Source: Girardinichthys multiradiatus (taxonomy: Eukaryota > Chordata > Actinopteri > Cyprinodontiformes > Goodeidae). Taken from it: 64,000 bases of DNA. The stretch spans positions 4,846,501-4,910,500 of the forward strand of contig NC_061800.1 of NCBI RefSeq assembly GCF_021462225.1. Direction: 5' to 3'. This document shows, piece after piece, positions 54,957-64,000 of this stretch. A program made the position numbers and the translations under genes. Position 1 is the first letter of the stretch. Every line of letters starts with the position of its first letter. Below the pieces are notes generated by a model, which did no database searches, had not been told where the DNA came from, and was given only the letters and a program-made list of their open reading frames with translations.

Positions 54957-56861
54957 TATAGGAAAGACATGTAAAACAGTAATGGTTGTAGCTCCTTAGT
55001 GGCTTCATCTAGGAGTGAAAGACAGCTAAGCAGATTAACTCTGAGCCAGTTTTCATGTCTAGAGTATAAAAGAAAGCACATACAGTTAGTCACAGTAGAA
55101 GCTCAGCCAGTAGCTATGTCTAGGAGGAAGGTGTCACAGCTAAACACAGAGCCAGGCCAGGTGTAGCTTCTAAAAAGAGAGAACTTAGTTAAAAGCTGAA
55201 ATAACAACAAATAATGCAAAATTGGAGAGTAGTATGAGAATGTAGCAGAGAGAGTGAAAGTGGTCATTCTGTCCTCCAGCAGCCTAAGCCTATAGCAGCA
55301 TAACTACAGAGATAACTCAGGATAACCTAAGCCACTCTAACTATAAGCTTTATCAAAAAGGAAAGTTTTAAGCCTAGCCTTAAAAGTAGACAGGGTGTCT
55401 GCCTCACGGACTAAAACTGGGAGCTGGTTCCACAGGAGAGGAGCCTGATAACTAAAGGATCTGCCTCCCATTCTACTTCTAGAGACTCTAGGAACCACCA
55501 GTAAACCTGCAGTTTGAGAACAAAGTGGTCTTTTAGGAATATATGGACCAATCAGATCTCTGATGTATGATGGAGCTAGATCATTAGGGGCTTTATATGT
55601 GAGGAGGAGAATTTTAAATTATATTCTGGATTTAACAGGGAGCCAATGAAGGGAAGCTAAAATAGGAGAAATATGATCTCTCTTTTTAATTTTCATCAGA
55701 ACTCTTGTTGCAGCCTTCAGCTGATCCAAAATAGTGGTGACCAATCCATGTGTGAGAATAATGTGTCATGCTCCCCGAAACCACTCTTCCTCAATTTGAG
55801 CCTGATGAATCCTGGAATTTGTTTCTTGGAATACGCATGTGCCATTAATGGAATAACCTGGTCATTTAGTATATTCAGGTAGTCAGCTGACCTCCTTCTT
55901 TGCTGAACCCAGACCTGACCAACTGCAGCAACCCCAGATCATAGCATTGCCCCCACAGGCTTATACAGTAGGCACTAGGCATGATGGGTGCATCACTTCA
56001 TTTGCCTCCCTTTTTATCCTGATGTGCCCATCAATCTGGAACCGAGTAAATCTGGACTCATCAGACCATTTGACCTTCTATTCCTCCAGAGTCCAATCTT
56101 TATGCTCCTTAGCAAAATGTAGCCTTTTTTTCCTGTCAGCCTTACTGATCAGTGGTTTTCTCATAGTTGCAAAGCTGTTCAGTTCCAATCCCTTGAGTTT
56201 GCTTCACATTGTGCGTGTGAAAATAGTTACTTTCACTATTAAACATAGCCCAGAGTTCTATTGTTGCTTCTCTTTGATTTGATTTCACCAAACGTTCACA
56301 TTTCTTCCTCGAAGATGATCGTTGGCCCTATCCTTTCAGTTTTTAATACTACGTTGGACAGTTCTCAACCCAATTGTAGTAGTTTCTGCAAGATGTTCTC
56401 TCTGCTTGATGCATGCCAATGATTTGACCTTTCTTAAACAGACTGAAATATTTTCCATGACCACAGGATGTGTCTTTCAACATGGTTGTTTAAGAAATGA
56501 GAAGCCATTCATTGCATCAGCTGGGGTTAAATAACTTGTTGCCAGCTGAAAGATAATCGCCCATGCAGTAATTATCCAATGGGAGGCTTGTAACTATTAG
56601 CTTCCTTAAATCCAGCTGGTGACTTTTTTTTTTTTTTTGGGCCAGGCAGTGTACTAACAATAAAATGTCTTCTAGAATAGAAAATCTCTTTGCATTGAAT
56701 GGTATTAAAACTTTATAAATGTAGACATTTTGGTCGATTCTTCCTTAGCCCTTCATCTTCATTGGACATTTGTTATGATGCATTGCCATGGCAACGGGGT
56801 TGTTTCTTACAACCGGGAGCAGCTGATTAATATCTCAAAAGCTCAAATAATACTTCAACTA

Positions 56862-59778
56862 CAACCCCAAATCCCTGATGAGTTGAAAAGGAGACGCCGT
56901 GGATGCTGAGCAGGAGCTAAGAGAAGAGAGAGAAGGAGGAAGTTCAAACCATCTCTTCCGTCGATTATGATGGGCAATGTGAGATTGTTGGGAAACAAGT
57001 TGGATGAACTCCAAGCCCTACAAAGGACCCAGCCAGAGTACCGGGCATGCAGTATCATGTGTTTTACTGAGACATGGCTGCAGGATCATATCCCCGACTC
57101 CAGCGTCTCTCTGCCGGGCTTTTTAACCATATGAGCAGACAGAGATTTAAAGAGGAGCGGCAAATGTAAAGGAGGTGGACTGGCAGTACTTGTGAACAAC
57201 AGATGGTGTAATCCAGGACATGTTACTGTGAAGTGTCATCTCTGCAGTCCAGATATTTAACTGTTGGCAGTAAGTTTTCGTCCATATTATTTACCCAGAG
57301 AGTTCACCAGTGTTATTTTGGTAACAGTTTACGTTCCACCTTCCGCTGTTGCTGACACTGCATGTGATGCCATCAGCTCTGTTGTTGCTAAGCTACAGAC
57401 ACAAAACCCCAATGCTTTTGTGGCAATTTCTGGTGATTTTAACCATGCTTCACTCTCTGCTACACTTCCAACGTTTCAACAATTTGTCAGCTGCTCTACC
57501 AGAGAAAACAAAACATTAGATTTGTTTTATGCAAATGTCGAGGACTCATACAACAGCAAGACCTCCTCTAGGCAAATCAGATCACAATCTTGTTTTTCTC
57601 TGCTCGAACTATAAGCCCCTTGTTCAGAGGCAACCCGTAATAAAGAGGACTGTGAGAAAATGGTCACAGGAAGCTGAAGAAGCTCTGCAAGGTTGCTTTG
57701 AGGCTACAGACCGGGACACACTGTGCCACCCACATGGAGAGGACATCAATGCCATGACTGAGTGTGTAACCGACTATATAAACTTCTGCGTGGATAACAT
57801 CATCCCCACCAGAACCGTGAGATGCTTCCCCAATAACAAACCTTGGATCACCAGTGACCTGAAGGACCTGTTTAACAAGAAAAAAAGAGCCTTCAGAGAG
57901 GGAGACAGAGAATTATTGAGGAGTATAGAGAAGCAACTTAAAGTCAAGATAAGAGACAGCAAGGAGGTGTACAAGAAGAAGCTGGAGAGCAAGCTCCAGC
58001 AAAACAATATCAGAGATGTGTGGACAGGGATGAAGAAGATCACAGGTTTCAAGCAGAAAGAAGATCAGACCGATGGAGGTTTGGACAGAGCCAATGAACT
58101 GAACACATTCTTCAATAGGTTCAGTTCAGAAACCAGCTTCGCATCCTCCTCTCCTGCTCACAGCCAAACAGACATCCCACCCTCCTTTGACCCACAGGAC
58201 CCACAGCTGTCCAGTAACACCTCACATTTTGTATCTTCCACCTCAGCCCTAGACCCTTCTACATGTTTGCCATCAACCATATCAGAAGATGCTGATGCTC
58301 CATTTGCCTCCACCTTCCACCTGTGTGTCTCAAGAAGTCAAGGGAAGATGCAACTGGAGAGACTGAATAAGGCTGCAGGTCCAGATCATGTCAGCCCTAG
58401 AGTCCTGAAGGCCTGTGCAGAGCAGCTCTGTGGGATTCTGCAGCACCTCTTCAACCTTAGCCTGACCCAGAAGAAGGTTCCGGTGTTGTGGAAGACCTCC
58501 TGTCTTGTTCCGGTACCAAAGAAAACTCACCCATCAGTCTTCAATGACTATAGACCTGTTGCCCTGACATCTCACATCATGAAGGTCCTAGAGAGACTCC
58601 TGTTGGCCCACCTGAGTAAGCAAACAATAAACCATCAGGACCCCCTTCAGTTTGCTTATCGCTGTGGAGTTGGAGTTGAAGATGCCATCATACACCTGCT
58701 TCAACAAACCCACTGTCATCTGGACAAAGCCAGCAGCACTGTGAGGATCATGTTCTTTGATTTTTCCAGTGCATTTAATACAATCCAACCTGATTTGCTT
58801 TGTCAGAAACTCCAGAAGACTCAGGTGGAGGCCTCAACAATCTCCTGGATCAAAGACTACCTGACAAACAGACCACAGTTTGTGAGACTGAAGGTTTGGG
58901 TGTCTAACCAGGTAGTCAGTAGCACAGGAGCACCACAGGGCACTGTACTCTCACCATTCCTTTTCACTCTGTAAACCTCAGACTTCCAGTACAAGACAGA
59001 CTCTTGTCATCTGCAGAAATACTCGGATGATTCTGCAGTCGTGGGGTGGATCAGAGATGGACAAGAAGCTGAGTACAGGAAGGTGGTGGACCTCTTGTGG
59101 CATGGTGTGGAAACAATCATCTCATTTTGAACGTGACTGAAACAGGAGATGATTGTAGATTTTAAGAGAAACAGGAATAAGTCTATTTCTATCATGGGAG
59201 AAGAAGTGGAGGTGGTGGAGGAGTATAAATACCTCGGTGTTCACCTGGACAACAGACTAGAGTGGAGATGCAACTGTGAAGCCATATACAAGAAGGGACA
59301 GAGCAGACTGTACTTCTTGAGGAAGCTTAGGTCCTTTGGAGTTTGCAGCAAGATGCTGCATATCTTCTATAAGTCTGTTGTGGAAAGTGTGATCTCTTCT
59401 GCCATCATCTGCTGGGGAAACAGCATCAGAGCCAGGGACTTAAAAAAGCTCAACAAGCAGATAAAAAAGGCTGGTTCTGTTCTCGGGACTCCTCTGGAAC
59501 CTCTGGAGATCATTGTGGAAAGACGGATTCTTCATAAAATGAAGAACATTATGGAGAACCCTGAGCATCCTCTTCATGAGACTGTCCTACAACAACAGAG
59601 TGTCTTCAGTCAGAGGCTTCTTCAGATCTGCTGTAAGACGGACCTACAGGAGATCCTTCCTGCCCACAGCCATCAGCATCTACAACGGCTCTTTGAAGAA
59701 ACCTACATAATATGAGCTACAACATTTAATTTCCCTTTGGGATTAATAAAGTATTTTTGAATTGGATTTGAATTGAAT
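56862..59778 (+). mobile_element. Near full-length non-LTR retrotransposon (CR1/L2/Jockey group), decayed
   Basis: It reads an endonuclease region (56950-57590), a reverse transcriptase (57600-59120) and a C-terminal segment (59149-59715). It ends with GGGATTAATAAAGTATTTTT and GAATTGAATTG-like repeats near 59778. The 5' start is approximate. Fish annotations often label this type as jockey-like. Confidence 0.88.
56950..59715 (+). pseudogene. LINE ORF2 (endonuclease-reverse transcriptase), disrupted
   Basis: Endonuclease motifs are FTETWLQ, KGGGLAVLVNN, TVYVPPS, ISGDFNHASL and, after a frame change near 57560, KSDHNLVFL. Reverse transcriptase motifs are NDYRPVALTSHIMKVLERLL, FFDFSSAFNTIQPDLL (Asp of motif A), TGAPQGTVLSPFLFTL and, past a TAA at 58972-58974 where Tyr is usual, YSDD at 59020-59031. 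More shifts lie near 59105-59150. The longest single frame is 481 codons (57529-58974). Stops at 57132, 57258 and 58972 and shifts make it inactive, though catalytic residues remain. Confidence 0.88.
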
Positions 59779-59814
59779 CTTTGCCCACAAATGTTCTTTG
59801 TATGTTAATATTCA

Positions 59815-60690
59815 TAGCTTTGCGATGCCTGTTCCAAAACATTGACTTTGTTGTCCTTAATGCCACTTCGTCTTTTCATTTTGTGGTTATGGGTCATTGT
59901 ACAGTTGGCAGATGCTCAGGATGCCATCGTCTTTAAGAACATTGCCTCCTGGATCCCTCCCTCCTACAGCATGATGCTACTACTCCAGAACATCACATTT
60001 GGGATGGTGTTTTCAGTCTTGTGAGCTTCTCAGTTTTTTTCCTCCAAATGCTACAATGGCAATTATGGCGAAAGACTTTTTGTTTCATCAGACCACAGGA
60101 CATGTTTTCTAAATTAAGATCCTTGGCCTGAGTGCATCTGGAAAATCCAACCTTGCTTTTGGTGTAATGCTGCTGCCTCATAAAGTGACCTTTGAGCTAA
60201 TGTTGGTGGCAGACTTGTTTTTCCTGTGGATAATGACACTTTCTTACCGGCTTCAGCCATCATCTTCTGAAGGTCTTTAGCTTTTCTTTGAATCCTTCTC
60301 ATTGTGAATGGCATCATGGCTGGATATTATCATGGTGTTTATACTTGTGTATAATTGTTGAACAGGTGAACATGGCACCTTCAGGCAGCTGGAAATTCAA
60401 AGGATGAACCAGTCTTGTGAAAGTCAAGTAATCTCCTTTGACACCTTCGCTGATTTCTTTTTGTCCCTTTTTTTAAAAACCATTCATAGGTGTGCTTCCC
60501 GTCTACATCAGAAGCTTGCGAAGCCATGACATCATCTGGGTATGCCAGATAGTTTAAAGGTACAGTAATCTTAGCGTATATAAAATTCTGACTTTTAGAA
60601 AAGTAACAAAAATCATTATTCTGCATTGGGCAAATAGAAGTAATTTATGTAATCCTAACTGACCTAAAACGAACGGTTTCATCTGATTTT
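59815..60690 (-). mobile_element. Tc1 relic (C-terminal and right-end part)
   Basis: The minus strand shows HVLWSDETK near 60100 (first Asp region) and, toward 60550, a start-like region with DDVMASQASDVDGK and CQRRLLDFHK as in the antisense end of this family. Heavily decayed; termini not defined. Confidence 0.5.
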
Positions 60691-61040
60691 TCAGAAAATA
60701 AGGTTCGGAGTCTTTTTATACTGTACACCTGTTTACAGTGTCATAGCACCTTTTTTACATTATCTAGGTTCTACAATTTGCCACATGTTTTTTTTATTCA
60801 CTAATTCACATGCAAAGCAACTAATACATGACCTTTGGTTTAGAAGAATGATCTCTTTGAAGGCTATTTATGAAATCTTCACAGCATTGTGGTTTGGTGA
60901 CATTTCTTTATGCACAGTTATCTTAAGGTCAGTCTTGATTTGATTTTTTTCACAGCATTATAAGCGTACTTGCTGTGTTTGGGAACATTCATGTTGCACG
61001 GTTCAGTTTGGAAAATGGTTCTGCTGTCCACGATGTTATT

Positions 61041-61090
61041 GCAGGGTTGGGCAGTTATTTCCCCAAAGGGGTCACCTGAGGAACCAATGA
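61041..61090 (+). repeat. hAT terminal-repeat remnant
   Basis: GCAGGGTTGGGCAGTTATTT and CCCAAAGGGGTCACCTGAGG resemble a fish hAT end (CAGGGGTGGGC...). No partner end or duplication found. Confidence 0.4.
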
Positions 61091-61139
61091 TTGTTGTTGA
61101 GTGCTGGTTCATTGACTGAACTCAATTATACACTGCCAT

Positions 61140-61720
61140 CTTCCAAGGTCCCTCTGAGGGTTCCAGCGGCCCCAGAACCTCTCTCCAGGGCTCCTGCGTG
61201 GGTTCTGCATTCCTACTGGTCGGCCTCCTGACCTGTGCTGCCGCTGGCCTGAAGGACTATCCTAGGACGACCTTCGGGTCGCCCCCTGAACTCTGGTTTT
61301 TGTTTCTTGGACTTCTTCCTAGCCTGTTTCTCCCACCCGATCTGGGGTTGTTTTTTGTTTATGGACCTTTTGGTACGTCTGGAGACACACCTTTAAGGGG
61401 TTGGGGTGTAATGTCATGATCTGTTGAACTTTGTGTGCAGTTTGGTTGTTTCGGTTTCTTTGTGGCATCTTGTATTTCATTGTTGCTCTGTTTAGGTGTT
61501 CCACAGTTGTTTTCCATCTGCTCATTGACTCATCTGTATGGAATCCAGTAATCCCAGTCCCCAGTATATTTTCATCTTGGGTCAGTTATTGTCAGATGTT
61601 CTCATCCTTTTTAGGCTGGTCCATTCTGTTCATTAAAGCGTTTTTCTTCTCTATGCTCCTGTCCTTGTTTGTCCCCAACAAAACCAAAACCCGACTACTA
61701 GCTTGTTTTTAGTCTTCATG
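61140..61720 (+). mobile_element. LTR-retrotransposon 3' end (Gypsy-like), fragment
   Basis: A GC-rich stretch with a polyprotein-tail look (61140-61412) ends in AAGGGGTTGGGGTGTAATG, then TGTCATGATCTGTTG at 61414. This is the typical passage into an LTR in fish Gypsy elements. CATTAAAGCG near 61634 is a plausible poly(A) signal. The LTR end and a 5' partner were not identified. Confidence 0.5.
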
Positions 61721-62699
61721 TGTTTAATGCCATTACACCAAGTGAGGCTACCAGATGATTTGCCTTTCTGAATGCAGCCAGTGGATGACACAGATTATGG
61801 GTTTAAATGCTATACAGCTTTTTATGCTCTTGGAGTTTTTCCAACATACCTGTTGAGGTACATAACATTTTTGAATAGCTCTTAATAACATTACTTTTCT
61901 TTTAACTGGACATTTCAATGAGGAATATTTATATATTAAATGACAATACATGGACAACAATGTCAATATAGACCAGGTCAAATTGTAATAGTGATTTTTC
62001 AAGGTATTTGCTACACTGCCTTAGGTAACTCAAGTTGGAGAAATAAGTCAGAGCTCAGAATATGTTGGATAATAAGGCTATGGTATTAGGACAAAATAGA
62101 AAGGTGTGAGACGAGCTCTGACATTATTGAACAGCAAAACTCTGCACTCACATGGAATCAATTCACACAATTTCTGAAAATACAAAAATTTATTAACAAA
62201 AATAAGTGAAATCAAAGTCAAACATATTTCAATCAACGAACTCTTTACTTTGCTAAAACAATCCAACTAAACTACCAAACAGAATTAAAGAATAAAGAAG
62301 ACTAATGGGCTATGAACAATATAAACAAGTTGATCAAAGATGGTTGAAAACCATGACCGAAAGAGTGATGCAACATTACCATGAAATGTTATTTATGTTT
62401 GAGAACCAAGGATTATCTAGAATAATCTGGAAGTGAAGTTAAGTTAGTCTTGGAACTAATTTAGGCAATAATTGGTATACTTTCAAACAACCATTCACAA
62501 TGCAAAATCAGATAAAACATTATTTTGGTAAAATAATATTTGAAAGAATGATTTGCTGAATAAAACCAACCTTCTGGGTGACCATTTCTCAACGGTGTTT
62601 GAAAAGGTGTTTGTCTGCTAAGTGGTGGCTTGTGTGTTGGCTGACGCCAGCAACCACCCCACTGGTTCTGTTGCATCACTTGGGAACTGATTTTGCGCT
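61721..62699. other. No feature recognised
   Basis: AT-rich, with only short frames on both strands. Lies between an LTR-like fragment and the gag-like region. Confidence 0.4.
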
Positions 62700-64000
62700 T
62701 TTCTTAGTCCTGTTCTCAGTTGGAATGTTTAACACTTAACTTTACCTTTCCCTGCTCTGTCTGAATGGACACGTGTTTCTCACACAAGCTGAGCATATCT
62801 ACGAGTCTCCGGCATGGAGAGATTCTCTGTTAAGCAATACAAGGTCACTTCATACACATGGAGGTTGTGAAGAAACAAAGACTTAGTGTGGTCTTCTTCA
62901 AGACCTGGAGCATAACATCCCTGAAAGTAAGCAGTCTTTAAACGGTGGAAATATTCTCTGGGAGGTTCATCCTCTTTGTGCAGAACTGTCAAAGCATTAA
63001 TAGTGGCAGCGGCTTCATCTCTGTAAACATAGTACTCTTCTCTTAGAGCCTGGCAGAGAGCTGGATAACTGTCATCAATTTCTGGAGGAAGAGTTTTTAT
63101 GAACACTCTTAGCTGTTGTTTTCCAAATAAGCCTCAGCTTCTCCCGAGAAGAACGAAAACACAAGACAAGAAGACGATGTTCACCCTCAAGCAGATAAAT
63201 ATCAATATTTGATTCTGACTACCTTCAAAAACCTTTATGTCCTTAGCAAGGGACTCAAGCAGTTTAAAAAGGACACCATGCTCCCAAGGAGGACTATGGC
63301 CATCTGAGAAGTCAAGCTGGTTAGGTTCATGAAATGGTGGAAGATCATGGTCTAACCTCTGGGGAAGAAAACCAGGTTTTCATTAATTAAAGGGGAGCTT
63401 TCTAATGAATGAACTCATGCATGTGGTGTCGGTAGGTGAGGTTGGATTGAGTCACCTGAGAACCATGTTTGTCTTCTGGCCCCTAGGGGTCAACACATAG
63501 TCAGGACGGAGAAGGGTGCAGATCAGTTTGGAAGGCTGCTCCTTCCACCCAATTGGACCACTTGCACATGTTGAGTCTGGTGCTCCGTCATCTTGGCGGT
63601 TGTCCACTGCAATGGGATTTTGCAGGACACCACTGAAGACCATCTGACTTCCAACACCTCTGTTAGGGTCTGTGGAAGTAAGCTGAACACTTGGACTAAG
63701 TTTAGGAAGGGGAGACTCTGTAGGCGCTAGATGCCTAGTGTCTGAGTCTGCCTCCTGACGTTGGTGAAAATGCAAATCAGGTACCTGAGAGGTGGGGGTC
63801 TATTCCCCCTTTTGGGATGCAGGTTTCATGACAGCATGAGCCTTGAGGTCCTAATACTCTGCTTCAGCTTTCTCTGTCCTCTGCTGAGCCCTTGAGAGCT
63901 CAAGCTTCACAGCATTCTCTCTTTGAAGAGCCATCTGATGGGCAGTCTGTAACTGAAAATATCTTTTAGCTTCCAGTTGTGATTTCTGCTGTTACAAGGT
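62700..64000 (-). pseudogene. Retroelement gag-like gene fragment running off the window
   Basis: On the minus strand from the window edge: a helical, coiled-coil-like segment (SQLEAKRYFQLQ, ALQRENAVKLEL, QQRTEKAEAEY), a Pro/Ser-rich linker (63775-63452), a middle region (PWEHGVLFKLLESLAKDIKV), and a capsid-like segment (IKTLPPEIDDSYPALCQALR, EPPREYFHRLKTAYFQG) ending AQLV with TGA where a related reading continues as EKHVSIQTEQGK. This order fits gag of a retrovirus-like or Gypsy-type element. Several stops and a frame shift near 62780 break it. The 5' part lies beyond 64000. Family not named. Confidence 0.6.

Larger units (their letters stand above)
53309..55734 (-). mobile_element. L2-like LINE inside the outer Tc1
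   Basis: The 3' UTR (TTTATTTATATAGCGCCAAT) starts at about 53320 and the 5'-truncated RT tail ends at about 55734. Its sequence parallels 14546-16050 in reverse, without the solo LTR. TGGTGA is duplicated at 53303-53308 and 55735-55740. At the 5' end, 17 bp (55715-55731) are inverted relative to the other copy. A DD34E Tc1 lies within it. Confidence 0.86.
53070..56651 (-). mobile_element. Outer Tc1 of a three-level nest
   Basis: Ends CACTGCCTGGGCAAAAAC (left) and, as complement, CACTGCCTGGCCCAAAAAA (right) are flanked by TA (53068-53069, 56652-56653). The transposase is on the minus strand and split: the C-terminal end at 53100-53308, the rest from 55741 to about 56560. At 53278-53276 the third catalytic residue codon reads AAG (SPDLNPIKNIW), so the Glu is Lys. 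A LINE occupies 53309-55734. Dead on two counts. Confidence 0.88.

Noticed and set aside
57774..58788. Minus-strand frames inside the LINE reverse transcriptase
   Set aside because: Antisense shadows; the plus strand carries the conserved RT motifs.

Overview
This is vertebrate nuclear DNA, almost certainly from a teleost fish. Spliced exons with consensus donors and acceptors are scattered among fish-type repeats: several Tc1 families, L2/CR1-like LINEs, tRNA-derived SINEs, hAT and Harbinger relics, and an endogenous retrovirus primed by tRNA-Pro. All family names come from translated motifs and remembered consensus, since no search could be run. Species is not assignable.

Layout. 1-9060 is a nested higher-order tandem repeat: monomers of about 290-370 bp, grouped in threes into 948-952 bp units, which sit in two larger blocks. 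9520-13494 holds a DD36E Tc1 relic, a recently duplicated 530-bp segment and hAT relics. 13522-14545 has three phase-compatible exons of an unidentified gene that run into an L2-like LINE, which itself carries a solo LTR. 16905-17081 is a SINE with a perfect 12-bp target duplication. 17470-18056 is a second unidentified multi-exon gene. About 28 bp further on begins a 12.6-kb provirus (18085-30717, minus strand) with paired LTRs, PBS and env/integrase remnants, itself hit by a hAT element and a MITE. 31416-31967 is another solo LTR. 32099-33708 is an intact Tc1 with a full 334-aa DD34E transposase.

39298-52856 looks like one plus-strand host gene (possibly rbm44-like, low certainty) with at least ten exons. 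Its introns hold a DD38E Tc1, a second intact DD34E Tc1, and a Tc1 carrying a Harbinger relic. Three of these transposons end 67, 16 and 19 bp before splice acceptors. The gene has two frame breaks, and no RRM is visible. 53070-56651 is a three-level nest: Tc1, then LINE inside it, then a DD34E Tc1 inside the LINE. 56862-59778 is a nearly full-length decayed LINE with endonuclease and reverse transcriptase domains. 59815-64000 contains Tc1, hAT, LTR-type and gag-like relics.

Functionally the window is dominated by self-replicating elements. The only uninterrupted enzymes are the two 97%-identical DD34E transposases at 32.4 and 49.3 kb. The most unusual structures are the nested satellite with its repeated TATA/donor module, transposon ends abutting splice acceptors, the three-deep nest, and a SINE with an inverted 5' part inside a single target duplication.
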